The position numbers and the translations under genes were made by a program. From Rosa chinensis (taxonomy: Eukaryota > Streptophyta > Magnoliopsida > Rosales > Rosaceae), in contig NC_037092.1 in the NCBI RefSeq assembly GCF_002994745.2, forward strand, positions 87,954,398 to 88,018,397: a stretch of DNA of 64,000 nucleotides. Reading direction: 5' to 3'. The notes below the pieces were generated by a model. The model was not told the origin of the DNA. It saw only the letters and a list, made by a program, of their open reading frames with translations, and did not search any database. How positions within the stretch are numbered: the first letter of the stretch is position 1; the number at the start of each line of letters is the position of its first letter. Positions 1-13,300 of this stretch are shown piece after piece.

Positions 1-619
1 TGATCGACAGAAATGTTCAAACAGGACAACAAATACTGCATCTCCTCGGGTATCGGAAGCAACTACCCGCACTTTAGCTGATATTCATAAACACACGCCC
101 ACCCCATCTTCGATGGCTAAAAAACTCGCATGCCCTGAGGGGGCGCAACAATACATCACCTGGGATCTCCCAAGTTGCCATCATATCATCAATCTGCTCT
201 TGTGTCATGCTTGGACCGGGCTGGTCAATCGGCATATCATCAGGAGCAAGCAGCAATAGCCCACGCGGCGATTAAGGAATCTCCAACACTTCATACTTCT
301 TAGACCCAGCGTTCTCGCCATCTTACCGCCCCCCCCTCCCCTCTCATGCCGCAGGAGGCCTAACCTCTCCTGGTTTGGCCTCGGAAGGCCCAGTAACACC
401 ACTACAGTCTCAAAAAGACCCTTCCCCACTTCCCCCCACCATGAGTACGTCGCTCCTGATCTATACTGCAAACAGTATGCCTAAGGTTAGTTAACTAGCC
501 AACACTTCATATCACCTTCTCCCCCCAGCCCCATGACAAAAATTTTCAAAATACCAAAGGATAGTCCTTTGGAGTCATAATACCCAGACAAATACAAAAC
601 CCAAAACCCATATTCCCAA

Positions 620-967
620 AACTCACCACAACACATTAAAGGCCAAAATTCCCCAACCAAGACAAACACGAACCCATTCACATCCACATTCTCCAACATT
701 AAACAAAGCAAAAGCACAAAACCCAACAAAGGGAGGAATTATTACCTGCCTGTATATCTTGGCGTTCTTCTCAACGGAATCTGTTGAAACAGGCAGCAAC
801 TGCAAACGCTGGAAACTTCCTCACCAATTAGAAGCACTCACACAAGAAAAGACCCAAACTTCTGGGTATTTCAAAACCCAAAACTTGAAATTGGCCTCTT
901 TCCCTGAATACATGGTCAAAATATCAAATAGTAGCCATCTCCATCTCTTTCCTCAGCTTATATAGGG
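620..967 (-). promoter_or_regulatory. Possible minus-strand promoter and first exon, unidentified
   Basis: Read on the minus strand there is a good TATA box (CCCTATATAAG, 957-967). About 160-190 bp downstream is a short open stretch that ends in a donor-like site (CAG followed by GTAATA, near 745-752). A candidate acceptor (TTTGCAG) lies near 470-475, and open sequence continues below it towards about 205, although the reading is short and not recognisable. A second minus-strand frame (74-256) is also open, so a frameshift or another exon is possible. I do not recognise the product. It could be the 5' end of a real gene leaving the window to the left, or chance. Only the TATA-like sequence is seen directly; the exon model is inference. 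Confidence 0.22.
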
Positions 968-2019
968 ACCGCAAGTGCACAGGGACCGTTGGAAGTGAAA
1001 AGACGACACTGCTAGATCTCGCCACTTTTCAGACACGACTGACATAAATATAGATATGCACCGTTGCCTCGGTGACCACCATTATTACAAGTTATGGAAT
1101 CTAGTACGCGAAACTTCTTGCACACGAAATACAAATGACACCAAGACACATGTCGCCAGGGCATAGAGAATACGCCAAAAAGACGCCTGAAACCCTACTC
1201 CACTATCCCGATAGCGATACGTAAAAAAAATATTTTAAAAAAAACTCTCCCCTTCACCTTAGTCAAGACTCCTCTTAGCCAGGAAATTGGGGGACAGGGG
1301 ATACATGTACGGAAGTCACGCTCCAAAGAGACTCTCCTTGCACTTCTGATATTTCTACCATGACAAACTCCCCACCCAAGAGAACTCTTGACTGGGGACT
1401 TGTTGGTATACATACCTCCTAAACACAAATACCGGATGCATAAGGCTCATCTAGCCACAAAGAACAGCCAGAATACTCATAGACAAGTGTCGCGGTACCT
1501 CCCCTCGGGCGGTATCGGGAACCCAAACATCCCACACCGGAAGTAAGGGAAACCACATTCTCCTAAATCCTCTACAAATGGGTTATCGATCTCCAACATC
1601 CTAAAGAAGTAATTGTTCACTATCGCTCTCCACTTTCTATATCTTATAACCAAATTGACTTAGGCATTGGAGTGTTGCAAGCCGCGCACTCGGTCTTCCC
1701 TCTGACCTCTGTTTGTCTTGCAGATAAACGAGAGCAAGGAAGGTGATAGTGATCCCACATCCCGTGATTCTGCTGGACTAGACCATCCCTCTACTCTACA
1801 GAAACAATTTTTCCTAAGAATAAAAGAAAAGAAAATGGTCAGTAGTACGGTTGAATCAGAATGACATCTAACACCATATAATTGGGACCCACATCCATTC
1901 CGATTCTCTTACATGTAAGTAAACGACGGAATTCTCTTATTCTGGAATTTCATCCATTCTCATTCCGATTCCGAGGTAGTAAACATGCCATTAGACTACA
2001 CGAGGAACCATTAATTCTA
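968..2019. other. Intergenic, no gene seen
   Basis: No convincing coding sequence on either strand; the short open frames here look random. Around 1880-1980 two similar stretches (CATCCATTCCGATTCTC and CATCCATTCTCATTCCGATT) suggest a small decayed repeat. Confidence 0.5.
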
Positions 2020-3578
2020 TCCGATCATCAATATCCTCTCCTTCAAGCTCCGAGGATTTTAAACGCTTTTCCACGACGCGTTATCTCCACCATCATGATG
2101 ACACTTCCAAAACAGACCAACAAAGGCAATGGGAAAAGGCCGAGAAACAGAGGAGCAAAAGTGAGGCAAGGAGAATGAAATCGAAAGACAATGATAAGAA
2201 GTAGCAGAGCGCGTATGAGATTGATGATGATTCTGGGTCTTCGAGCGGTGGTGATCTACAAGCGGTTGTGCGAGACTTGTTGAAGGAATTTCGTAATATT
2301 GGGTGCGATTTGAAACAGCTTTTGGAAGTGATTGATGGGGGCAAAGCGGTTGACATAAATGGACTAGCTCAGAAACATCTGATCAAGCCTCTCAGGACTC
2401 TATTCCTTTCCTTGAATCTCAAGGAACTGAATCACGGAGGTTTTGTACTGCGTCCAAATGTTCGTCTAACTTTGGAGGTTGTTGGTCCCATGATTGCGCC
2501 ATCTTTAGATCATGTTGTTCCTCCTGAGAGAAGGCCAATTGGCCCGGAGAAGCCGTCGCCGGAGATACTTGATGCTGCAGCCAAGTTGAGAGATGCAGAG
2601 GCCGAGTTAAGGGAAGCTGAGTTGGAAGAAAAAGATGATGGGGTTTTTATTGGACCTGCACCACGTGTTGTGGCTGTTGAAGCTGAATCGGCTAGCCAAG
2701 ATGATTGGTTTGAAGAGGTGACAAGGATCATGGAAGCAGAGGATGATAGCTCCTATGAGATACTAGGAGAAAGCCATTATGCGTCTGCTGATAACATTAA
2801 GAAAAGGTACTGGAAGTTGTCACTTTTGGTGCACCCTGATAAATGCTCACACCCTCAAGCCAACCAAGCATTTGTGAAGCTGTACAAGGCCTTTAAAGAA
2901 CTACAGGATCCGAAGAAGCGGAGAGCGCTGGATGAGAAGATTGAGCTCAGGGAGAAGCAGGAGAGATTCGTTGTTAAGTTGAGGGCAATGCGGGAAGCAG
3001 CAATGTGGAGAAAGATGCAGGGGATTTCCATGGAGGGTGATGAGGAGCTACTAGCAGGAGATGTGAGTGGTGTTAAAGTGGCACGAAAAAGAGATGAGTG
3101 GATGACAGAGCTTCCACCGGAGAGGAAACATGGTATGAGTACAATGCAATCGACAATGTTTAGCAGGAGTGCTAAACAAGGGCGTGGGGATATTAGTGGA
3201 TGGACTGATGCTCCTTCTGAAAGAGCTTGGAAAGCTAAGATGGATTACTTACAAGCCTATAATGAGTTTTCATCACTTGCTTCGAATGAGGAGGAGAGGA
3301 AGAGGAGTCTAGAAGCAGAGTTGATGGACAATTACAAGAAAGATAAACGATCAAAATCATTGCTACAAAAGCACTAAGAGGAGATTAGAGCAAAGAGAAA
3401 ATACTCCAAGCAACAGGCAGAGGAGGAAGACTGGGTGGGGAAACATCCGTGGAAGCCTTGGGATTGTGAGAAAGATTTGGCAGGTGGTAGACAACGTGTG
3501 AAATTGGATTCAAAAAACATGACTCGAGGTTTGTCATCTCTGTTTTTTGGAGGATCATACCAGAGGAACTTCCTTTAG
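2020..3578 (+). pseudogene. DnaJ-domain / GPALPP-type (DUF3752) protein, nonsense-mutated, intronless
   Basis: Reading one frame, about 500 codons resemble the plant nuclear DnaJ-plus-DUF3752 proteins. A charged N-terminus (2020-2200) is followed by a conserved block from the QSAYE region to the VRDLLKEF region (2205-2290) and a GPALPP-like motif (GPAPR, about 2653). A J domain follows (about 2750-2950) with an intact HPD at 2832-2840. A DUF3752-like C-terminus begins about 3090 (RDEWMTELPPER, then GRGDISGWTD). Two in-frame stops break it: TAG at 2202-2204 and TAA at 3375-3377. Family-like sequence continues past the second to a final TAG at 3576-3578 (KHPWKPWDCEKDL, then SYQRNFL). No intron interrupts the stretch, which suggests a processed copy, although no poly(A) tract or target duplication is visible. 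A shortened protein from a GTG or internal ATG after 2204 cannot be excluded. The parent protein's role (J-protein, probably RNA-related) is family inference. Confidence 0.8.
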
Positions 3579-4489
3579 CCAAGAAATGGGTGAGCATCTT
3601 GGTTTTTCCACGCTTTAATTGATAAGTCTTACTTTTTACACTGAATGGACGCCTTGCCTTGTAGTAATTATAAATGAATGATTGTTGTCTTGTATCAAAT
3701 TTATTGTTAACACGAGGAGAAATAGTTTGGATATTTCTATGTATTTTGGGGGTGAAATGTAAAATTTTATGACATGCTATATATCTTCGTTTTTTCTTGA
3801 GTAATGCCTTTCACTGTTCTTGTGTGAATTATACTGGGAAAAACTGGATTGTTCGTTTCTGGATTTCTTTTTACTTCTAAGCATTTGGGTAACAACCATC
3901 AAGTTAGCCACTTTTTCTGCGCTGTCACTGCTGTGGGGTTTGATCTTTGTTAGAAATTATAGAAAATCAGTCTATGAGGTTCTTGATAGCATGTATAGTT
4001 CTAGTACATAAAGGACTCGGAAGATTTTTGATTTTCTGGGTGCTTAATGTACCATTTCTCGCAATGGAGTATAGATTGGTTCTTTGACTGTACACCTTCG
4101 AATTGATAAGCTTTGTTGATTTACTGGTTTGCATAATTAGACCAACAATTGAAGGACATCCTTCTTCCTTCAGGCCATTTTGATAGGAAATGTCTTGTGA
4201 ATTTTCTTGTTGAACTTTTTTATGTCTTTGCTTTGAATTTTTTTCTTAGGTCATGATAAACAATGAAGTCGTTCAATTTTATTTTTCAAGAAAAAACTTG
4301 CTTGCTTGAATTATATATATGGAACATTTACTCAGAAAGAACATGGCTTTGGATAAATTGGTAATATTTGTCAGAAGTATGTAGGTGTGTGACCTGAGCC
4401 CTTTATCTCAGCATTAGTGCGTGTGTGTGTGTGCACGCGCATTTTTTTTTTTTAATGTTTCTATATGCACTGCTCACTCTCAAGCGGTT
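3579..4489. other. Intergenic, AT-rich; short (GT)n tract
   Basis: No coding sequence recognised. A GT dinucleotide run occupies about 4419-4434, followed by a T-run at 4443-4454. The first part may be the old 3' untranslated region of the DnaJ-type pseudogene. Confidence 0.5.
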
Positions 4490-4614
4490 CAAATCGGGTT
4501 GAAAGAGATCTGCCTCATCTTCAGCCTTTCTGATGCAAGACAAGAATTGCAAATTAAAAATAAAACCTTTTCTGGTGTGTTGTTATGCTCTTTGTACTAA
4601 TGTTACCCTGTATC
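4490..4614. repeat. Left end of duplicated RLP unit 1
   Basis: This matches 54575-54690 (shared landmarks: GAAAGAGATC, CCTTTCTG, TGTTATGCTCTTTGTAC). It is the left end of tandem unit 1. It ends at GTATC (4610-4614), the target duplication of element 1, and resumes at 18991. Confidence 0.75.
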
Positions 4615-5359
4615 TGTTTGGCTCCAAAACCAGCTGGTGTGCAAACTATCTCTTTTTTAGCGTGTGCGCAGGCGTGCCAGCACTGTGGGGTGCAGTCGTT
4701 GGGGTAGTCCCTTGACCTGACTTCTTCTTCAAACGTTGTGGACGAGGAGAGCACCAACCTCGCCACAAGGTTCTTCTCTAGCCTTTCGGGAAAGGACTTT
4801 TGCCTTACGGATAAGGACTTGGGGTGTGATCTCTTTGGTCACCAAATCGATACTCAACGTTGTAGGTTGAGCAGAGCAATCACTGGGAAATTCTGAGAAA
4901 GCACGGGATTTGCTAAAGCGTATCTTTAGCTTTGCTGGGTTGCGAGGGCGTTACCCTTGCTTCGCTGCTAGTATCTGTGGCAGTAGCACTGACAGTCGGC
5001 TCGGAGAGACTAGGACTGAGAGTACTGTCACCGGGTTTCAACAGGGTTGAAGGTTTGCTCCAGGAGGCTTTGTAATCGCTGGGATTGATTGATTCGAGAG
5101 AGGTCTATTCTTTGCTGCTTAACCCTGTATTTATACACCTAGGGTTTCGACTGCTCCTTGCCTTAGAAGGATTTTTAATTGAAGTTTCCTATTCAATCTC
5201 TGCTAATCGATCCCAACAAGGTTTCGTTTTTCTTATGGATCATGGAATGGGTGAAGCTATACCCCAAACCCAAGTAGGCTTATTTTTGGGCCACAGATAT
5301 TGGCCCGCTGGCTTGAATCCACCAAAGGATCTTGCCAAAAATACTTTTGGGCTTAAACA
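4615..5359 (-). repeat. 3' LTR of element 1
   Basis: TG...CA LTR of 745 bp, paired with 18246-18990. It has one copy of the 63-bp motif that is doubled in the LTRs of elements 2 and 3. On the minus strand it carries a TATA-like TATAAATA (about 5130). Confidence 0.92.
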
Positions 5360-5624
5360 TTGCCCCCCAGGCCCCGAAATCGGGCCCACGAAGATGTAAC
5401 TGATTGAAGGGGACTAAAACGACGCGCCGGTCGCTTGAAACGATGTCATTAATGAAAGTCGCGTCCTTTCGTTCGCAAAACGCCTTTCTGTCGTATCGTT
5501 TCCCTCACAAAATTCCTTATTTAAACCCACGGCCGCATAAGACCCGTCACATCAGAAACCCTTTCAGTCTCTTAAACCCAGAAAAACTCATTTCCTCCAA
5601 CATCTCCTTCGCAGAAACCTAGAA

Positions 5625-8600
5625 ATGGCTCCCTCGAAGAAGATATTCATCGATCAAGAGGAAGAATTGCACGAGAAAGTTGCCCATACTTGGGGAACCA
5701 ACATCGGTGCCCGCATTCATCTCCACACATCTATCCATCGGCCCTTGCTCCTTCGATTCTCCGACCACCACACCGGATTGGGGCCAGCGCCGCAAGATGC
5801 TATTCCTGCTGACGCTATCACTCTCTACGGCCTACCCGTCCGTCGGTCCATTCCAGTCTTCCGAAGGACTTCCGTAGATTTCAGTAGTTAGGGTGCCTAG
5901 AACCATCGAGCCAAAATAGAGCATTGGCAGTCCTCCATCAGCCCAGCATAACTTTCTTGGTATCGCGAAACACGGGCGCTAGATCTGGCTCGCTGGAACG
6001 TAGCAGGTATCACACACACTATCGATCTATGTTTCCATCTTCCACGAGGCGGCAATCGTTCGCCGCTCGCTGCCTTTCTTTGTTTCTAGAATACCGCCAC
6101 AAATACTTTTGATTTTAGATTCGGTCAAATGAGTATTACCCTGCTGGATATTCTTGCCATCACCGGCTTGCCCGTCGATGGCGAACCTTACTTGCATGGT
6201 CAATTCGATTCTATCACCTTCACCTCGACCATGGCCCAACATGGTCGCAGTTCTCACAGTAGCTCTTACCCACGATGGTTGGCGTATTACAGTCGGAAGC
6301 ACAATGCGACCGACGGAATCACTTTCTTGGAGTATTGGCTCTGTAAATTTATCTTCTGCACTTCCTCTTGCAAGCCCACTGGTACTTAGACTATTCTGGC
6401 GACAGCCCTCTATAACTGCCGCAACGTCGGGCTCGGGCAACCGGTGCTAGGAGCCCTTTATCGTACTTTGTATCAGGCTACTATGCACCCATTCAAGACT
6501 AGCATGTCTGGCCCCTTTTGGATCTTGGACTTCTGGATCCAAACTTACTTTCCATTCTTCTGCCGCGATGATATCCCGCTACTTCCGCCGGCCGACCAAC
6601 TCTTGGGTCAATGGTTCAACCGCGAGGAAAGGTACTCATCCCCTCCTCACTCTGAATGTTTTACCTATCAGTACCTTCTGAATGAGATGCCATACTGCGA
6701 TATAATATTGGGTAGAAGATTCCCACCTTTACTTGAAAACGGCTTCCTTCCCGGCGCTCCTCGCTACAGTGATCGCGCGTGCTTGGCTTTTCGCCGCGCG
6801 ATCTCCTGCTCAGATATCAGGATCGCTGCTGAAGAACTTAGTTACGAGCTTTACGCTCCTAACCACTTCACTCGCCAATTCGGCCTCGTCCAATTGGTGC
6901 CATTTCCTCTGTATGACGCTTGGAACTACAACACTTCTTGGCGTAGATCCGATTCGGGCCCCCTACTGGGCCTGTGCCAGCACAAAGTATGCTCGCGCTG
7001 GTCGATCTTCCTGATTGGGCTCAGGTTATCGACGCCGTAGATGGGACTGAGGAAGGATACGAAGAATGGTGGAAAGAGGTCTCCGTCAATTGCTGGACAC
7101 AACGGGATGACGAACTCTTTGCAGCCATCATTGGAGAACTGAAAAATCCCTATCCTGCCGACATTGAAATGCTCGCTAGCTTCTCTGAGGATGCTGCACG
7201 ATCCCTGCCTCCTCTAGCAACACAACCGGTGCGAGCCCCACGACAAGCCCAGGTTGGTATCATAATCCGCTAGCCCCTTTCAGAGGTAAGTATCTTAGTT
7301 TTATCTTCTGTATCTTCCTTCACTACTTTCCTTTCACTCACTCTTCGCTATATCAGGGAAACGTGCCACTTTCTGGCAATAGCACAATCCATGCTTCCCC
7401 AGCCACTGGCCAATCTGGAAAGCAGAAGACGGTGATCGCGGCGCCTGAAGTTGAAGATTCTTCCTCTGACGACGATAATCCGCAAATAGTAAGAACCCTT
7501 TGTTCTTAAAACCATGCTTTCTCCGTGAGCTAAGTCTAATCCTTTGATTCTGGCAGGTCGCACTGCTTTAGCTCGTAAGCGTAGCCGCTCGGACCCTCGT
7601 ACTGACCCATGGAAAGAGGATGAACCAATCGCTGATCGACTGGTAAGAGACGGGAAACCCATGTTAGAATTTATTCGCCTTCTAGTCCAATTCCTATAAC
7701 TGTCTTTACTCGCAGGTTCGTCGCCGGTCCTCTGGACAAGCTGGGGAAGGCTCTTCGGCCGCTGGTGAAGGGACATCTGCCTCGCAGACCCAAGCACCCA
7801 CCAATTCTGGTAATCTTCCACCTCCTGCCAGCACCACGAGCGATGCGCAATTGGCCTCAATTCCGGTGCAGGTCATAGACGACAACTCGCCTGAATTGGA
7901 AGAAGGAACGGCATCTTCGGACCCATTGCCTGAGGAACCGATCGCCGCACAACCCCTAGCACAAATAGCGCTTGATCGAATTCCCGATGAAGCAGCTCAA
8001 GAGCCTGCACCTATAGCAATCCTGCAAGAGCCTCCTGCCGCAGAGGTACACTCTATTCCTGAGTATAATGCCTCGGTCCTTATTTTATTCTCTGTGCACT
8101 AATAATTCTTCCTTAACCACAGAGTCCTGGTCCTGTTGAGGAAACATCTATCGCTGCGGAGGTACTTGTCGCTGATCCTGCCGGACCAGTCGGTGAAGAC
8201 ATGGTAATCCAGGAGCCTTCCCCCCATGCTCATGAAGTGGGAGAAGGGGTGAATGTCGAACCGGAGCCGGCAGTGGTCCCTGTTATAGAGCCTCAGGAGG
8301 CCCATGCTGCTGCTGCTATTCCAGGTCCACTGCCTGAGCCCCCTTCTAGACTGGAAAGGCTTGTTCGCGTACTCAAAGTGGCCCCTCCCGGAGTTATAGA
8401 TGAAGCAAGGGATGGGCTACAACGTCTTCTGAGCCCCGACATCTTACTGCCGGGTGCGTTTGCCAGAGCTCAGGAATACTTGATGGTTCTTCGCCGCAAG
8501 CGAACTATCACTGAGGCTGAGTTTACCGAGATATATGAGCTGCTACAGAATCTTCCCCAACAGATCAATGAAAGAGCCACCGCGACCGCGCAAGCTAGGC

Positions 8601-8924
8601 AAGCTTAGGCCTACTATCGGGGCCTCGCGCAACAAACAGATGCTTCTTGCAACTTCTTGGGAGATAGGGCTATCCTTGTTAGAGATCTGCGAATTACGCA
8701 GCATCACCTTCGGACCCAAATCCAGGAACTTCAAGCCCAATTGACAGCGGTGACGGCCCGGCTTGAACATGAGGAACCTTTGCTAGAGCAGCCCCTAGCG
8801 GCCTTCGAAAGAGTTAGCTCAAGCATGCGAAGCAGCCCGACAAGCAAAACGAGCTGCTGCTGATGCTAGCTTACGTGTGGATGAACACTTACTTAGCTTG
8901 ACCCATGCGGGCCGAAAACTTTAG
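5625..8924 (+). pseudogene. Antisense PMD (plant mobile domain) gene of element 1, decayed
   Basis: This gene lies opposite in strand to its host element and starts 265 bp inside the 3' LTR. Exon 1 (5625-7285) encodes the PMD block; its most recognisable stretch (FGQMSITLLDILAITGLP) is at about 6120-6175. The reading is broken by several stops, for example TAG at 5889-5891 and 6387-6389, and by frameshifts near 6960. Four introns with GT-AG ends are visible: 7286-7356, 7489-7556, 7643-7715 and 8046-8122. Exon 3 has lost one base near 7562. Exons 2-5 encode an acidic, proline-rich linker, then a coiled-coil-like end that terminates in RKL at TAG 8922-8924. PMD domains occur in host proteins such as Arabidopsis MAIN and MAIL1 and in transposons. 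What the element-borne copy did is unknown. Confidence 0.85.
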
Positions 8925-10317
8925 GCCTCTTATGTTAGGCCCTTTTTGTTTTGTATGAACAATATTATAATTAACAGGTTGAATATTTAGCCCACTTTGT
9001 TTGGCCCAAATATTACTTTAAATTCCGGTAGTTTATCACCTCTTTATTGATATCGAAACTGTTGAAAAGATAATTCCAAATTGGGCGGTTACCACCTTGA
9101 AGATTGCCCTGCTTCCTATGCGTTTTCAATTTCCTTCATTTTCGAGATTCTAGCATTCAATTCCATTGATACTCTCATTGATGGCGTTGAAAGTACTTCA
9201 ACTGTCCATCACGCGATTGAGATTACTGCAGCTGGAACTATAAATACCCGCACTTAGGGAAATCACAAGGCCAAGCATCCATGTCTAAAATCTTGCTACT
9301 TTTCCTTCAGTTTCTAAAATCTTCCCCCCGTAATCTCACCCTTAGCCACAAATCATAGGCTTCATGGCTTAATCTCAAGACCTGGGTAGGCCTCATGGCC
9401 TAATCTCAGGTCCGGTGGCATGTCTTTGGTTTCTGGAAATTCGGACGAGCCCGCCGGTCTCAGTTAAACCGAAGAGCACGCCACGCTCCTAACGTTGCAG
9501 AACCAAATTCTGAGGGGTCCGTCCCCTCCGACTGTCAGCGTGGAGCAGGAGGCGGAGAGGCAGAAGGCCACTTTGAGGCCTACTGTTCTTCCTCCGTGGT
9601 CTACCTCTGGGGTCCGACCACGAGGCTTCTGTTTTTCCCCTAGAGGTAGATGTGGTTGTGAGTCGCGCTCGCTCTGGATACCATTTCCAACCCGGAGGAC
9701 AATCTCCTGGAAAGGGTATGATGGATTATTCCCTTCCCGCTTCCTCCGGTACAGACGATAGCAGCTGCGACTCAGATCGGAGGCGGATCTGGGTAAAGAG
9801 AGGAAGAGTGCCGGCGGTACTGCCCAGATCCTCCTTGCCACAACCAGATCCAGCCACTTTTAAAATTTGTGTTTCTTACAATTTTTAAAGCCACATTTGG
9901 CCTTACAATTGCAAGTGTAACCGTGTCAATCTGTTTTTTGTATGCCTTTGGCCGCAAAGCCACTTTATGAGTGAATGTTTCTCTGAATACAAAAAAATGC
10001 AAAAAATTGCAAAAATTTGTTGTCCTGAATAATAAATCTTGAATACTAAAGCCTCATGAATAGGCCCTCATGTACATTCTTAACACAATTTGTCAAGGAT
10101 CGACAAGTATGAATATAGACTTAAAACCTGATGAATACAATAATAAAGCCTCATGCATAGGCCCTCACGTAACCATCACGTAACTATGGCCTCAACTAAG
10201 TACGATAAATATAGAGAGTTGCCCCCAATGTTCATCGGTGAGGCAAATACATGAGTCGAAGGCCACAAAGAAAAAAGGCCTGAACAAATACTTAGAGTTG
10301 ATGCGAACCGATGAAGA
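8925..10317. other. Conserved non-coding spacer between PMD gene and pol, element 1
   Basis: The spacer separates the converging 3' ends of the PMD gene (plus) and pol (minus) and has clear counterparts in elements 2 and 3. A TATAAATA box on the plus strand at 9239-9246 precedes an ATG at 9281. The short ORF from that ATG, conserved in the other copies, is shortened here by an internal deletion and a TAG. Near 9355-9415 are two imperfect repeats of a GGC(T/C)TCATGGC(T/C)TAATCTCA unit. Near 10050 and 10150 are GCCTCATG...ATAGGCC hairpin-like repeats. Confidence 0.6.
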
Positions 10318-13300
10318 TTATGGTTGCCCCCCTGTCTGGTCAGAAGGTGGATTGAGTGGATCCTCGAACTCCCAAACACTAGGGTAGTATTTCTTCAAAA
10401 AATGCCGGTTGATCGGGTTGTGATGGATGTCGCCATTGATGTCTTTGAGGTGAAAAGCCCCGCGTTCCAAGATACGGTGAACGACAAAGGGTCCCTCCCA
10501 GCACAGAGTCCACTTACCGCGGCCGGTTGACTTCTCACCAAGGGGTAAAACAGCTTTTCAAATCAGGTCTCCTTCTTTGTAACTACGACCACACATCCTC
10601 TTATCATAGGCGCGGGCGATACACTGTTTCTCCATTACCAAATTATCCAAAGCCGCTAAGCACTGCTCACTCAAATCTTCATGTTCTTGCCACATTGCTT
10701 GGACGTAATCTTCACCGATCAAGTGATGCTGCTCTTGTACTTGTAAAGAATGAACGTTGATCTCCAGGGGTAAAACCGCCTCATGACCAAACATAAGTGC
10801 ATATGGTGTCGTAGCGGTGGGATTCCTCTTAGATGTACGATAAGCCCAGAGTGTCTCATACAAAGTATCGTGCCACTATCAAGGATTCTCTACCAGCATC
10901 TTCTTTAACAGGGTAATAATAATCTTGTTGCTGGCTTCCGCTTGACCGTTGGACTGAGCATAATATGGAGTGCTATGGATGAATTGGATGCCGAAATCAT
11001 TGATAAGTTGCTCGACAGGACCTCCCATGAACGCTGCCCCCCGGTCTAAAACGAGCACCTCGGGGATACCAAACCTGCAGAGAATGTTATGAAAAATGAA
11101 CTGGCGGATGGTGGTTCCAGAGGCCTCTTTCAAAGGTTCAGCTTCAACCCACTTGGTGAAGAAGTCAGTAGCCACGATGATGAACTTATGTTGGAGAGAA
11201 GAATGGGGGTGAATCATCCCAATCAAGTCCAATGCCCAACCTCGCGCAGGCCAAGGCTTAATTATAGGTTGCATGGGAATGTTGGGGACATGCTGGACTG
11301 GACCATGTGCTTGACAGTCTTCACATCCTTTGGTGAATGCAATGCAATCCTTTAAAATGCTGGGCCAATAATAGCCATGTCTCCTAATAAGCCACTGCAT
11401 CTTAGGTCCAGCTTGATGAGCTCCGCATACCCCTATGTGCGCTTCACGCATTAATCATTTTGCTTCGCGGCCATAGACAGACCTGAAGTCTATGCCATCT
11501 TCCCCACGTCGGCGTAGCTCATCACTCCTGAGGAAGTAATTTAAGACGAGAAAGCGAGTCTTCCTGTCGGCCGTGGGTTCTGGTCGCTTGAGGTAATCGA
11601 TCAGCGGGATGCACCAATCCACATCAATAAGTTCTAGCACCGCGACGACTGGATCCTCCTGCGGATCAGGACGTGCGAGCCATGAGGGTAGTGTACGACG
11701 CTCGACTTTCAAAATACGCTCGTGAACCCCGTACTTCAATGTAATGCCAGTGGCCAGTTGAGTGAGCTCATTGGCCACGAAATTGCACTTGCGAGGGATG
11801 TACTCCAAATCGGCGTCGTCAAATTGATCCAAAAGCTCAATGGCGTGATTCAAATATGGTACAAGCAACCAACTACCACATCTGTATTTCTCTTGAAGTT
11901 AATTTATCCCAAGCTGAGAGTCGCCGCGGATCTGAACATCCCTCACTCCTAGTTCCAACAAAACTTCTAGCCCGATAATAAGGGCTTTGTACTCTGCCTG
12001 GTTGTTTGTACATTTAAACTCCAACTGGAAAGAGTAAGAGAAACGATCGCCCGCTGGATTTTCCAGAACAATCCCTGCCCCTGCTAATGTTTCCATTCTG
12101 GAGCCATCAAAGAATAATACCCAGGGCTGCAAGGAGACTGTGGCTTGGTACCATACTGCGTACTTTGGGATGCGCGCCAAATTTGGACAAGTCGTAGTGG
12201 CGGACGCTATCTCTAACTCCTTCATCGCGAGTATCTCCAACATAGGATGATGTGCCAGAAAGTCCGCGATGGCCTGTCCCTTTACAGCTTTTTGAGGTAC
12301 GTATTGTAATGAAAATTCCGAAAGGGCCAGTACCCACTTGCCAATGCAGCCTCTTAAAATAGGGCGCGACAACATGTATTTGACCAGGTCAGTTTGTGCG
12401 TTGATGCAAGTAGTAAAGGATAACATGTAGTGTCGTAGCTTGCATGCTGAGAAGTACAAAGTGAGACACAGCTTCTCCATAGGGGTGTACCTTGTCTCAC
12501 AGTCTGTCAGTGTCCGGTTTAGGTAGAATATAGCATGCTCAATACCTGCTTAATCGTCCTGAGCGAGTAAACTGCCGATGGAAGCTTCGGCCGCTGATAT
12601 ATATAACTTCAATGGAAACCCGGCCCTCGGCGGAACCAGCACTGGTGGACTCGCTAGGTAGTTCTTAATTCTGTCAAAAGTCTCCTGATGTTTAGGCTCC
12701 CATACGAACTCATTCTGCACCTGTAACTTCAGCAATGGCAAGAAGGGCTGGATTTTACCTGCAGAATTAGAGATGAAGCGTCTCAAGAAATTGATCTTAC
12801 CCAGCAAACGCTGTAATTCCTTCTTCGTCCTCGGGGCAGACGCGTTGATGACTGCGTTCGCCTTATCTTCAGGGACTTCAATTCCTCGCTGATAGACGAT
12901 GAATCCCAGGAAATCTCCTACTTGGACCCCAAAAACGCATTTAGCGGGATTCATCTTGAGCTTGTGTCGTCGCATTCGCTCGAATACCTTCCTGAGATCT
13001 GCGATGTGATCCCTCTTTTCTGAGATTTCACAACTACGTCATCGATATAAACCTCTAGGATCTTCCCCAGGATATCATGGAAGATTAGGTTCATGGCTCT
13101 ATGGTATGTCGCGCCGGCATTCTTCAGTCCAAAGGGCATGACCACATATTCAAAAACACCCGCGAACCCGGGACACCTGAATGCGGTTTTATGTATGTCC
13201 TCTTCAGCGACCGGAATCTGGTGATATCCTACAGTGCCATCCATAAAGGACAACAATTCATGTCCCGCTACGGCGCTACGGCGTCTACTAACATGTCCGC

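Noticed and set aside
1195..1428. 77-codon minus-strand frame
   Set aside because: No recognisable motif and no support from context.
9495..9888. Several 70-125-codon frames in the element 1 spacer
   Set aside because: They are not conserved as frames in elements 2 and 3 although the DNA itself is.
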